Made by a program: the position numbers and the translations under genes
Notes under the pieces: generated by a model
What the model was told of the DNA's origin: nothing
Database searches by the model: none
What the model saw: only the letters and a program-made list of their open reading frames with translations
Part shown: positions 42,601-50,185 of the stretch, in pieces
Position numbering within the stretch: position 1 is the first letter of the stretch
How the letters are laid out: the number at the start of each line of letters is the position of its first letter
From: Aureimonas fodinaquatilis
Lineage (GTDB): Bacteria > Pseudomonadota > Alphaproteobacteria > Rhizobiales > Rhizobiaceae
Length of the DNA: 64,000 nucleotides
Assembly: GCF_008369445.1 (NCBI RefSeq)
Contig: NZ_VTWH01000003.1
Span: forward strand, 372,001 to 436,000
Reading direction: 5' to 3'

Positions 42601-43099
42601 TGTTCCGGATTCCATCCATATCGCTGCGACCACGGTCGGTCCTCATGAATTCCAATGCCGCGGCCTGTCCCTCTTCCCTGTAAAGGCGGAGCGTCTCCCT
42701 CATGGTGTCGAGCTTGGAAACTGTGAAGGCTCTTAACTCGGAAGGACCACCTCGCTCCCGCATTTGGGTTGTCGCAACGGAGTTGAGCGTTTCAATGCGG
42801 TTCTCGACCTGAGACATCGCGCGATTGTACGGGCCAAGATACTGGTCATCCGCTGTTAGCAGGTAGCCTCGCAGGCCCGCCTCAGCGTCCTGTACATCGA
42901 TCAGAAGCAGGTCGAGAGCGGTGATCAGGGAATGAGTTTGCGTGACGCGAGCGCTATTATCCCTAATGTTTTGAATCGTGTAAAATGACAATGCGGCGCT
43001 GGCGGCGAAGAACACAATCGCGGCCAGCAGGCCGATGAATGCGTTGCGCTCGAGGCCGAGCGTTCGACTGCCTGTCAATACGGATGTCTTTCGGTGCAT
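39653..43099 (-). CDS. Hybrid sensor histidine kinase: CHASE3, GAF, coiled coil, HisKA, HATPase, three receivers
   Basis: A 1148-residue membrane-bound hybrid kinase. A first span (about 20-42) is followed by a CHASE3 sensor (about 43-188) and a second span (190-214). A GAF domain (about 245-383) leads into a Glu/Gln-rich coiled coil (about 383-475). HisKA has H485 in ANMSHELRTPLN; HATPase (about 594-702) has NLLANALKFT and GGTGLGLSISREL. Three receivers have phospho-acceptors D805, D927 and D1079. It is first in a four-gene operon with CheR, CheB and a receiver-kinase. No strong ribosome site precedes the ATG. The system looks like a multistep phosphorelay tuned by methylation enzymes. Confidence 0.93.
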   Translation of the reverse strand: MHRKTSVLTGSRTLGLERNAFIGLLAAIVFFAASAALSFYTIQNIRDNSARVTQTHSLITALDLLLIDVQDAEAGLRGYLLTADDQYLGPYNRAMSQVENRIETLNSVATTQMRERGGPSELRAFTVSKLDTMRETLRLYREEGQAAALEFMRTDRGRSDMDGIRNTVGKLRIEAGEERTQRLQERDRSFVIAWSTGVAAGVVGLILTLIITGLLRKTALGQKREQWLKDAQLGLASAASGEQPLAQLGQNILGFLTNYLGAVAGAIYVESAGRFQRTAVHGVPPDVSLPTSFGENDSLFGHVLKDHRPIAVGELPDGYISFGSGLGQHKPRYLALAPAIVEGDVRGVFELGFLSSVSNDTLSLLEEASEIIAVAIRSAEFRTRLQALLEETQRQSEELQVQGEELRVSNEELEEQGRALREQQARLEQQQAELEQTNSQLEEQAEELERQRDNLERSKSAIEAKAKEVELASRYKSDFLANMSHELRTPLNSSLILAKLLADNSEGNLTVQQVQFAQTIQSSGNDLLNLINDILDLSKIEAGHVEIHPEAVSIERTLSGLRHMFEPLASNKGLQFNASVEADVPGGIQTDPQRLEQIIKNLLANALKFTEKGSVSLEVRRYGDSQLAFAIKDTGIGIAEEQQKRIFEAFHQADSTISRKFGGTGLGLSISRELVRLLGGHFLLESEVGVGSTFTIVIPTEFDSALVKAPHQEPAYQPQPLAAPIQAPSAAIAPAKLKAIAIIEDDRAKSADTERKLLIVEDDQPFALILRDLARELKFKALVAGTAQEALELAHQFLPNAILLDVGLPDQSGLSVLDRLKRDVRTRHIPVHVLSAEDYSDRALSLGAVGYALKPVQRDRLISMIESLGAKAEQTLRRVLIVEDNTVQREALSKLLSSHDVETVGAGTAAECIALLAEQTFDCMVLDLSLPDASGFALLETLSQEGMHSFPPVIVYTGRVLSSEEEQRLRRYSKSIIIKGAKSPERLLDEVTLFLHQVVSELPDEQQQMIRKARNRDELLEGRRILIVEDDVRNIYALTNILEPRGVLVEIARNGEEALDKLERSLNKPEDRIDLVLMDVMMPVMDGLTATRHIRKNAAWQKLPIITLTAKAMPDDQKRCIEAGANDYMAKPLDVEKLLSLVRVWMPQ

Positions 43100-43560
43100 G
43101 GTGCAACTTTAAATGTTCGGGCTGCCGGATCACCTGCGGCCGATTTCATGGCCATTGTCGACAGATGATTGGCACGCGGAATTGTGAGCGTTATGAATGT
43201 TTGAACACGTTCGCAGGCGCCGAAACCGACCGACCCGAAAGAATTGCAGGTAGCAATAATTTGACCCAGTGCGCAAGAATGTACTGAAAATGGAACGATA
43301 GGAATTGCGCGATGGTCGCCGTAATTTCGAACTGCCCGGATCGTCCAGTCTTCTGCTGCAACCTGTGCTGGCGCGACGGAAGCGAACTGCCTGCTGTCGG
43401 CCCGACCAAGCCTTGCGTCACAGCTCGTGTAACCCGCAGGTGACAGCGAGCGTTTGAGAGGCAGGGACAATTCCGGAGACTGGCGTGACTTCAACCGCGT
43501 GTAGCGCTCGCCAACCGCTTCGGCGTCGGGCTTCTGATCGTCGGTCATTTGAGAAAAATT
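43100..43560. other. Non-coding stretch between the island operon and tRNA-Gly
   Basis: These 461 bases should contain the promoter of the island operon, but no clear -35/-10 pair stands out. No integrase or remnant of one was recognised, although this is where an integrase gene usually sits. The one long open frame reads through the tRNA gene and has no family features, so it is not called. Confidence 0.5.
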
Positions 43561-43635
43561 TGGAGCGGGCGAAGGGATTCGAACCCTCGACCCCAACCTT
43601 GGCAAGGTTGTGCTCTACCCCTGAGCTACACCCGC
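43561..43635 (-). tRNA. tRNA-Gly (GCC)
   Basis: The minus strand folds as a full 75-base cloverleaf: acceptor GCGGGTG pairs with CGCCCGC, the D arm is GTAGCTCAGGGGTAGAGCAC-like, the anticodon stem CAACC/GGTTG encloses TTGCCAA with anticodon GCC, and the T arm contains GGTTCGAATCC. The CCA end is encoded. Its 3' part (43561-43602) is repeated in degenerate form at 36840-36881, marking it as the likely insertion target of the island. Confidence 0.97.
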
Positions 43636-43813
43636 CCGCTCCGCCGCGAAGCACCGTGGCGCTGCGACTGGCCGCTATATGGCTGAACCCCAGGCCGATT
43701 GCAACAGGGAAATTTGCGTCATTTGCAACTTTGCTCATCCCGAGCCCTTTCATGCACTGGCCCAAACCTCTAAATCTCATAGAAGTGAAATTGCACCTGT
43801 CGGGACAAACCTT

Positions 43814-44368
43814 ATGGATCAAAAGCTTGAAACCTCCGAAGCACGTGAGGAGGTCAACGCACGCCAAAAGGCCGAGCCACTATTCAATCTGCTGAAAAAG
43901 CTGGGGCTGAGTGTCGACAGCCAGTGGCACGAACCGGTGTTCACTGTTGAAGGCAGCGAGGAATTGATTGCCTCAATTCCCGGAGGTCACACCAAGAACC
44001 TGTTTTTAAAGGATAAAAAGGGTCGGATTTTTCTTGTCGTCGCGCATGTGGATACGCAGGTCGATTTGAAGACATTGCATCAGAAAATTGGTGCGCAGGG
44101 CCGATTGTCGTTTGGTGATTCGGAGCGAATGCAGGCTATGCTTGGCGTTACACCGGGTTCAGTGACCATATTCGGCATTATGAATGACGCAGACGGGGCT
44201 GTAACGCTGGTTCTGGACGCGAATCTCATGAAATACGAAATCATCAACGGTCATCCCTTGACGAATTGGGCAACGACCAGCATCTCCCGGGTCGATCTTA
44301 TGAGTTTTTGTGAAGCGACCGGGCATCCGCCGCTCATTACGAATCTCGGCGACGCATCAAACGAATAA
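43814..44368 (+). CDS. Prolyl-tRNA editing protein, YbaK/ProXp-ala type
   Basis: A 184-residue free-standing editing domain that hydrolyses mischarged Ala-tRNA(Pro) or related species. The conserved block GGHTKNLFLKDKKGRIFLVV contains the catalytic Lys of the family; further on are RLSFGDSERMQAMLGVTPGSV and the substrate-specificity loop. ATG 43814 is chosen because upstream in-frame residues do not match the family; the ribosome site is weak. It lies next to a tRNA gene by chance and 14 bases before a thioredoxin-like gene in the same direction. Confidence 0.87.
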   Translation: MDQKLETSEAREEVNARQKAEPLFNLLKKLGLSVDSQWHEPVFTVEGSEELIASIPGGHTKNLFLKDKKGRIFLVVAHVDTQVDLKTLHQKIGAQGRLSFGDSERMQAMLGVTPGSVTIFGIMNDADGAVTLVLDANLMKYEIINGHPLTNWATTSISRVDLMSFCEATGHPPLITNLGDASNE

Positions 44369-44382
44369 TATGGGGGCAGGAA

Positions 44383-45336
44383 ATGACCAGTAATCCTTAC
44401 GCTTCAGGAAACAGCGGCTATGGAGCGCAGTCCCTGACATCAAGTGCGGGCGCTCCGGCAACCCCTTCACAAGAGCTGATCAAGGACACGACCACTGCCA
44501 CCTTCGCCGAGGATGTGATCCGCGAATCGCACACGCAGCCGGTTATTCTGGACGTGTGGGCACCATGGTGCGGTCCGTGCAAGCAACTGGCCCCGGCGCT
44601 GGAGAAGGCCGTTTTGGCCGCCGGCGGCCGTGTGAAGCTGGTGAAGGTAAATATTGACGAACATCCAGCCATTGCGCAGCCCTTGGGTGTGCAGTCGATT
44701 CCGGCGGTGTTTGTTTTTGTGGCGGGCCGCGCGGTCGACGGCTTCATGGGAGCCATGCCGGACAGCGAGGTTGCGGCCTTTGTCGATAAGATCGCAAAGA
44801 CTGTCAAAGACCCGATGTCCGATGCGCTGGATCGTGCCGCCAGCCTGATGGCGGAAGGTGATATGGAATCTGCGGCTCAGCTGTTCAGTGGCCTGTTGCA
44901 GCATGATCCGAAAAATGCGGTGGCCGCGGCCGGTCTTGCCGAGTGCTACATGGCCTCCGGTCTTGTTGAAGAAACCCAGGCACTTCTGGACCAGTTCTTG
45001 CCGGAAGTGCGCGACCATGAACTGCTGGCTTCTGTCCGCACGCGGCTGAAACTGAAAGCTGAACTGGCTGCCCTTGGCGACGCGGACGAGCTGGATGCGC
45101 GGCTTCTGGCCAACCCGGACGACCATCAGGCCCGGTTTGACCTGGCTCTGATTGCGCAGGCGAAGGGCGACCGCGCTGCCGCAGCGGAAGGGCTACTGGC
45201 CATCATCCAGCGCGACAGGAGCTTTGATGATGATGGTGCGCGCCGCAAATTGCTGGAATTTTTTGAAGCCTGGGGCGCAGCCGACCCGGTGACAAAAGAT
45301 GCGCGCCGCCGGCTTTCTTCGCTTTTGTTTTCTTGA
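44383..45336 (+). CDS. CnoX/YbbN-like thioredoxin with TPR domain
   Basis: A 317-residue cytoplasmic protein. The N-terminal thioredoxin domain (about 30-145) keeps the redox pair C63 and C66 in VWAPWCGPCKQLAP and the cis-Pro in GVQSIPAVFVF. The C-terminal part (about 155-317) is helical with tetratricopeptide-like repeats. E. coli CnoX lacks the full CxxC pair and acts as a redox-controlled holdase that hands proteins to GroEL; here the pair is intact, so it may retain reductase activity. GGGGGCAGGAA precedes the ATG. It is followed by the LON-domain gene in the same direction. Confidence 0.9.
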   Translation: MTSNPYASGNSGYGAQSLTSSAGAPATPSQELIKDTTTATFAEDVIRESHTQPVILDVWAPWCGPCKQLAPALEKAVLAAGGRVKLVKVNIDEHPAIAQPLGVQSIPAVFVFVAGRAVDGFMGAMPDSEVAAFVDKIAKTVKDPMSDALDRAASLMAEGDMESAAQLFSGLLQHDPKNAVAAAGLAECYMASGLVEETQALLDQFLPEVRDHELLASVRTRLKLKAELAALGDADELDARLLANPDDHQARFDLALIAQAKGDRAAAAEGLLAIIQRDRSFDDDGARRKLLEFFEAWGAADPVTKDARRRLSSLLFS

Positions 45337-45414
45337 GCTTGCGAGCAATTGCGCCATATTTCCCTTGAGTGCAGGCAGCAAGTGCCCGGCGAATAACATG
45401 AAGGGCCGTCTATT

Positions 45415-46095
45415 TTGGGACAGGCAGGAAATTTGAACTACACACGGGTTGAGGAAGTGCCGGAAACTGTACCGGTTCTTCCACTGGAAGGTGCCTTGCT
45501 GCTTCCCGGCGGGCAGATGCCGTTGAACATTTTTGAACCGCGCTACGTTGCGATGATTGATGATGCATTTGCTAGCGAACGGGTCATCGGCATTATTCAG
45601 CCGCGGCTGGATGGCAAGCAGAATGGGGAAGGTGACCCGGAACTGGCAAATATCGGGTGTCTGGGACGCATTTCCTCGCTCACGGAAACCGGTGATGGCC
45701 GCTACCTCATTACCCTGCACGGTATCTGCCGGTTTCGGGTGGTTCAGGAAGTGGCCGTGGACGAGCCATATCGTGTTTGCGAGGTTTCGGCATTTGCCGC
45801 TGATCTGGACCTTGGCGCAGGTGCGGATGATGTCAACCGGGATGAACTTCTGCGCTCCTTCCGGCAATATCTTGAGGCCAACCAGCTGGAAGCGGACTGG
45901 GAAAGCGTAACCCGCGCTTCCAACGAAACACTGGTCAACGCCCTGTCAATGATGTCGCCTTACGGGCCGGCGGAAAAGCAGGCCTTGCTGGAAGCGCCGG
46001 ATTTGAGGACCAGAGCCGAAACGCTGATTGCCATTACCGAATTTGCGCTTGCGCGTGAAAGCAATGAAGATGGCGGCGGTAATGTGCTTCAGTAA
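45415..46095 (+). CDS. LON N-terminal substrate-binding domain protein
   Basis: A 226-residue protein made only of the LON N-terminal domain: [26 protein letters not shown] is the typical opening, followed by [21 protein letters not shown]. No AAA or protease domain follows, so it is the short stand-alone form common in alphaproteobacteria. The start appears to be TTG 45415 with AAGGG 9 bases upstream; a TTG six codons later is possible. Its precise role is unknown; it may bind proteins destined for Lon or act in stress. The next gene starts close behind, so cotranscription is likely. Confidence 0.88.
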   Translation: MGQAGNLNYTRVEEVPETVPVLPLEGALLLPGGQMPLNIFEPRYVAMIDDAFASERVIGIIQPRLDGKQNGEGDPELANIGCLGRISSLTETGDGRYLITLHGICRFRVVQEVAVDEPYRVCEVSAFAADLDLGAGADDVNRDELLRSFRQYLEANQLEADWESVTRASNETLVNALSMMSPYGPAEKQALLEAPDLRTRAETLIAITEFALARESNEDGGGNVLQ

Positions 46096-46130
46096 TGAAT
46101 TGGCCCGGCTTGGCAAAACAGGAGCGCGGC

Positions 46131-46325
46131 ATGGATGACAATGGCACTTTGCGACCGGATGCCAAGCTGCTGGATCTGCTTGTCTGCCCGTTGACCAAAA
46201 CCACGCTGACCTATGACCGCCAGCGCAATGAACTGGTGTCCAGGGCAGCCAATCTTGCCTACCCGATACGCGATGGTATTCCCATTATGCTGCCATCGGA
46301 GGCGAGATCGCTGGATAAGGGGTAA
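46131..46325 (+). CDS. Trm112/UPF0434 family small protein
   Basis: A 64-residue protein. It contains [22 protein letters not shown] and [15 protein letters not shown], the two conserved blocks of the family. Only one of the four Cys residues of the zinc-binding archaeal/eukaryotic Trm112 is left, as in many bacterial members. Bacterial homologues are thought to support methyltransferases or kinases, but function is not settled. The ATG at 46131 follows GGAG at 6 bases; an in-frame ATG at 46095 would overlap the LON-domain stop. It faces cysN convergently. Confidence 0.85.
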   Translation: MDDNGTLRPDAKLLDLLVCPLTKTTLTYDRQRNELVSRAANLAYPIRDGIPIMLPSEARSLDKG

Positions 46326-46362
46326 GATTCTGTTGGGCGATTTTGCGATCGGCCGACCAGCC

Positions 46363-47991
46363 TTAGATACCGCTTCCGTCTCCCATAACGGCCGGATCTG
46401 GCTTTTGCGCTTTGATCAGGCGCGGCAGCAGAAACTGCTTGAGAAACGGGCGAGCCAGAAAATCCGCGAGGCCAAGAAGCAGGGCGGCCCAGATTGCCGC
46501 GCCCAGTATCAAAGCGACAATCGCCAGCAGGGCTGAAGCGATTGCGCGATATTGCACCAAAGCCCCCGGCTGATTCTGCACTCCAATATCGGCATTTGAG
46601 AGCCAGTGCTGCCTGAGCTTTGCCAGCCAGACGGTGTTCGCATTGGCGGCTGTGGGCTGCGCGGCTGCCGTTACCCTGGTTACCACCCCCAATGCCACAG
46701 TTTCATTGGTTACCGGGTCAATGAGTATGAATGCACCCAGATCCCGGCTTTCCTGATAGGGCGTGGCAACAACCGGCTGTTCCAGATGGATTTTAACCCG
46801 GCCCAGCTCGTTCATGCTTAGAACCTGCGTTGGCCGTGCTTCGAACGTGTTGACGTTGATGGCAGAATCCAGCGATCGCAAGATCGCGGGTGATTGCGCA
46901 GTGCCAAGACGAGCGATCAACCTGCTGCCAGCGATGAGCGGACGGTCGGCAAGCGACAGAATCTCGGCTTCAAACAACTGTTCCGGCCGTATCGGGTCGC
47001 CGGGCTTGACCAGCACATTCCCTCTGGAAACGTCGATTTCGCTGGTCAGCGTCAGAGTCACCGGCGTGCCGGTCCCGGCAATCTCCAATGGCCCATCCGG
47101 CCCGTAAACCGCCTTCACAAATGCCCGCTGGCCGCTGGGCAGTGCCACAACCTCATCTCCAGGCTGAACGCTGCCACCGGCGATTTCACCGCAAAATCCA
47201 CGAAAATCGAGGTTGGGGCGGTTGATCCACTGCACTGGCAAACGAAAATCTGTTTTCGGCGCCAGGGTTTCGGGCTGCGCCTGTTCCAGTTTTTCCAGCA
47301 GCGTCGGGCCGTTATACCACGGGGTGGCTGCCGATCTGGATATGATATTGTCGCCGTTTTTGGCCGAAAGCGGAATGAAGGTCACATCCAGGAAATTGAG
47401 CTGCGGCAGCAGCGTTTCATAGTCGCGCGAAATTCTGTCAAACGCGGCCTGATCAAAATCCACAAGGTCCATTTTGTTAATGGCAACAATGGCCGAGCGA
47501 ATGCCGACCATGGACGTTATAAAGGAATGACGGCGAGTCTGGGGGAGAACTCCGTGGCGCGCATCCACCAGAATGATCGCCAGATCGGCCTGGCTGGCTC
47601 CTGTCGCCATGTTGCGGGTGTATTGCTCGTGCCCCGGCGTATCCGCAATGATAAAAGAGCGGTTGGCTGTGGAGAAATAGCGATATGCCACATCAATGGT
47701 GATGCCTTGCTCCCGCTCTGCGGTCAGCCCGTCCACCAGCAGGGCAAAATCCAGCGTGTCGCCCGTGGTGCCGAATTTGCGGCTGTCGCGCTCCAGCGCT
47801 TCCAGTTGATCATCAAAGACCGAATTGGTGTCGTACAGCAGTCTGCCGATAAGGGTGGACTTGCCATCATCGACTGAGCCGCAGGTGATGAACCGCAGAA
47901 GCGAGGCATTCGCGCCGAATGGCTCGGCTTGGCTTGCAGGTTGTGCTGTGGAACTGGCAGTCGCCTGAGGCAGGATATTGGCGGCGCTCAT
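46363..47991 (-). CDS. cysN: Sulfate adenylyltransferase subunit 1 with C-terminal membrane tail
   Basis: A 542-residue GTPase subunit of ATP sulfurylase, which drives formation of APS. GTP-binding motifs are G1 GSVDDGKS (38-45), G3 DTPGHEQ and G4 NKMD. The elongation-factor-like beta domains run to about residue 455. The final 80 residues are not an APS kinase domain; instead they contain a strongly hydrophobic span (about 484-509, ALLAIVALILGAAIWAALLL) and a basic tail. Most CysN proteins stop near 475 residues or continue as CysC. The missing kinase makes sense because the operon encodes an APS reductase. It starts at the stop codon of cysD. Confidence 0.93.
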   Translation of the reverse strand: MSAANILPQATASSTAQPASQAEPFGANASLLRFITCGSVDDGKSTLIGRLLYDTNSVFDDQLEALERDSRKFGTTGDTLDFALLVDGLTAEREQGITIDVAYRYFSTANRSFIIADTPGHEQYTRNMATGASQADLAIILVDARHGVLPQTRRHSFITSMVGIRSAIVAINKMDLVDFDQAAFDRISRDYETLLPQLNFLDVTFIPLSAKNGDNIISRSAATPWYNGPTLLEKLEQAQPETLAPKTDFRLPVQWINRPNLDFRGFCGEIAGGSVQPGDEVVALPSGQRAFVKAVYGPDGPLEIAGTGTPVTLTLTSEIDVSRGNVLVKPGDPIRPEQLFEAEILSLADRPLIAGSRLIARLGTAQSPAILRSLDSAINVNTFEARPTQVLSMNELGRVKIHLEQPVVATPYQESRDLGAFILIDPVTNETVALGVVTRVTAAAQPTAANANTVWLAKLRQHWLSNADIGVQNQPGALVQYRAIASALLAIVALILGAAIWAALLLGLADFLARPFLKQFLLPRLIKAQKPDPAVMGDGSGI

Positions 47992-48899
47992 CAGAAATAA
48001 CCTTCCTGCTTCTTTTCTTCCATGGAGGCGCCACCATCGCGGTCGATGATCCGCCCCTGTCGTTCCGATGCGCGCGAGCCGCGCATTTCGGCAATAATGT
48101 CGTGCAGGTTGGATGCTTCAGAACGAACTGCGCCAGTGAGCGGATAACAGCCCAGGGTGCGAAAGCGCACCATCATGTTTTCCACCACTTCACCCGGTGC
48201 CAGTTCCATGCGGTCATCATCCCGCATGATCAATGCGCCATCGCGCCGGACAATGGGTCGCTTCTGCGCAAAATACAGCGGAACAACCGGGATATTTTCC
48301 AGGGCGATATAGTCCCAGACGTCAGCTTCCGTCCAATTGGACAAGGGGAAAACGCGAAAACTCTCGCCCTGCTTTTTGCGCGTGTTGAACAGCCGCCATG
48401 GTTCCGGCCGCTGGTTCTTTGCATCCCAGCGATGTGCTGCCGAGCGCAGGGAAAACACCCGCTCCTTGGCGCGGCTTTTTTCCTCATCCCGCCTTGCGCC
48501 GCCGAACGCCGCATCAAACCGGTGGATAGCCAGTGCCTGTTTCAGACCCTCGGTTTTCATGATGTCGGTGTGAACGCGCGAGCCATGGGTGAATGGCGAG
48601 ATTCCGGCCTTCACGCCGTCTTCATTGATATGCACGATCAGGTTCAGGCCCAGTTCCCGAGCCCGCTGGTCACGAAACTCGGTCATTTCGCGAAATTTCC
48701 ATGTTGTATCAACATGCAGCAACGGAAAGGGCAGGGGGCCGGGCGCAAATGCTTTCAGGGCAAGGTGCAGCATGACTGCTGAATCCTTGCCGATTGAATA
48801 CAGCATAACCGGGTTTTCTGCTGTAGCGACCGTTTCGCGGATAATGAAAATGGCTTCCGCCTCAAGGCGTTGAAGATGCGTTGTCGGTGTCATAGCCAC
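47991..48899 (-). CDS. cysD: Sulfate adenylyltransferase subunit 2
   Basis: A 302-residue PP-loop enzyme that makes APS from ATP and sulfate together with CysN. It begins [19 protein letters not shown]; the PP-loop is [14 protein letters not shown]. The C-terminal part contains [14 protein letters not shown], as in known CysD proteins. Length equals that of E. coli CysD. It lies 3 bases after cysH and shares one base with the start of cysN, fixing the order cysH-cysD-cysN. Confidence 0.97.
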   Translation of the reverse strand: MAMTPTTHLQRLEAEAIFIIRETVATAENPVMLYSIGKDSAVMLHLALKAFAPGPLPFPLLHVDTTWKFREMTEFRDQRARELGLNLIVHINEDGVKAGISPFTHGSRVHTDIMKTEGLKQALAIHRFDAAFGGARRDEEKSRAKERVFSLRSAAHRWDAKNQRPEPWRLFNTRKKQGESFRVFPLSNWTEADVWDYIALENIPVVPLYFAQKRPIVRRDGALIMRDDDRMELAPGEVVENMMVRFRTLGCYPLTGAVRSEASNLHDIIAEMRGSRASERQGRIIDRDGGASMEEKKQEGYF

Positions 48900-48902
48900 C
48901 CT

Positions 48903-49670
48903 TCACGTGCGTTCTGAGATTGTTGTTGTGCGGGCGTTGGCAGAGGCGGCGGTGGCGTCATCGACATGCAATCCGCATTCCTTGCGGGTTTCATCCTCCC
49001 ACCACCAGCGGCCAGCGCGTTCCGGCTCGCCGGGGCGCAGGGCTCTTGTGCAGGGCGCACAGCCGATGGAAAGAAAGCCCCGATCGTGCAATGCATTGAC
49101 AGGCACGTTGTTGGCGCTGGCAAAGGCGGCAATGTCCGCGCGGGACCAGTCAAACAGCGGGTTGGCCTTGATCAGTGCTCGCCGCTCATCATGCACAACA
49201 AATTCCAGCGACTCGCGGTTGGCAGACTGGTCGCGGCGCAACCCTGTCAGCCATCCGCCTGCTCCGTGCAAAGCGCGCTCCAAAGGCTCTACCTTGCGCA
49301 CATGGCAACAGGCTTTGCGCATATCTGCACCGAAGTAGAATCCATCAATTCCCTGATCGTCGACCAGTGCCTCAAGCGCATCGGCTTGCGGGTATTTGGC
49401 TTTGATGCGCCGGCCGTAATGCGCCTCGGTTTCCTGCCACAGGCTGTAGGTTTCAGGAAACAGCCTGCCTGTATCCAGTGTCACAACGTCAATTGGCAGC
49501 GCATTGCCAAAGATCAGATGCGTCAGCATCTGGTCCTCAAGGCCCAGACTGGTGGTGAAGACAAGCTTTCCCGGCACGTTGGCCACAAGCAGCTGCAAAC
49601 GTTGCAAGGGCGACAGATCCGGAAAACTCGAATTCAGGCGGCCCGCCAGCGTGTGCAGCTCCGCGCTCAT
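48903..49670 (-). CDS. cysH: Assimilatory APS reductase
   Basis: A 255-residue reductase that converts APS to sulfite using thioredoxin. The PP-loop region is FTTSLGLEDQMLTHL. Two Cys pairs that hold a [4Fe-4S] cluster are present: C121-C122 in RKACCHVRKVEPL and C204/C207 in SIGCAPCTRAL. The catalytic cysteine is C232 in RKECGLH. These pairs mark an APS reductase rather than a PAPS reductase, in line with the absence of an APS kinase in this operon. The start overlaps the stop of the DUF934 gene by 4 bases. Confidence 0.95.
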   Translation of the reverse strand: MSAELHTLAGRLNSSFPDLSPLQRLQLLVANVPGKLVFTTSLGLEDQMLTHLIFGNALPIDVVTLDTGRLFPETYSLWQETEAHYGRRIKAKYPQADALEALVDDQGIDGFYFGADMRKACCHVRKVEPLERALHGAGGWLTGLRRDQSANRESLEFVVHDERRALIKANPLFDWSRADIAAFASANNVPVNALHDRGFLSIGCAPCTRALRPGEPERAGRWWWEDETRKECGLHVDDATAASANARTTTISERT

Positions 49671-50185
49671 GGCCGGGCCTTTCTGCGGGCGGCCAATCGC
49701 TTTTGCAGAATGCTGTTTTCAGCGCCGTGGCTGGTCTGGTAATGCAGCGAGATAATGGTCTCTGCCTGCTTCCACTGGTCAAACGGCTGGCGTTCCGCCA
49801 CCGTTTGCGGAATTTCCACTTCGTCAAACCCACAGGCAAGTATTTCGCGAAACTGGTCTGCGATCACCGGCCCGCGCGCCCGCAATGTGCCGGTGAAGCC
49901 TGCTCGCCGCAAACGCACGGCCAGTGAAAGGCCGCGCCCATCGGTGAAAGCGGGAAACTCAACGGCAATCAGGCTTGCGCGTTCTATCAGTGGTTCAATT
50001 GCCTCAATAGAGGTGTGGTTGTTGACCACGATACCAAAGGCGTCATTGCGTCCCTGTGCCAGCAATGGTTCTGCCAGGGCCAACGGAACCAGCAACCAGC
50101 CGGGTGTCTGGCTCAGCTGTTCGGCTTCTTCCACAAAAGTGTAGGGATCCTGCTGCTCTCCATCGATGTTGAGTAGAGTGCTCAT
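49667..50185 (-). CDS. DUF934 family protein of the cys operon
   Basis: A 172-residue protein of the DUF934 family, typically found between sulfite reductase and cysH in alphaproteobacteria. Characteristic segments are LLVPLALAEPLLAQ, VVVNNHTSIEAIEPL-like and EFPAFTDGRGLSLAVRLRRAG. No catalytic role has been shown that I know of; its constant context suggests an accessory function in sulfite reduction, perhaps replacing a flavoprotein or linking to electron supply. It overlaps both neighbours by 4 bases. Confidence 0.88.
   Translation of the reverse strand: MSTLLNIDGEQQDPYTFVEEAEQLSQTPGWLLVPLALAEPLLAQGRNDAFGIVVNNHTSIEAIEPLIERASLIAVEFPAFTDGRGLSLAVRLRRAGFTGTLRARGPVIADQFREILACGFDEVEIPQTVAERQPFDQWKQAETIISLHYQTSHGAENSILQKRLAARRKARP

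Noticed and set aside
43100-43560. Integrase gene of the tRNA-Gly island
   Set aside because: No tyrosine recombinase motif or fragment could be read in any frame here or at 36601-37115.
43075-43605. A 176-codon open frame on the minus strand next to the tRNA-Gly gene
   Set aside because: It reads through most of the tRNA and the likely promoter region of the hybrid kinase, has no ribosome site and shows no domain pattern. A similar artefact exists at 36582-36875 over the tRNA fragment.
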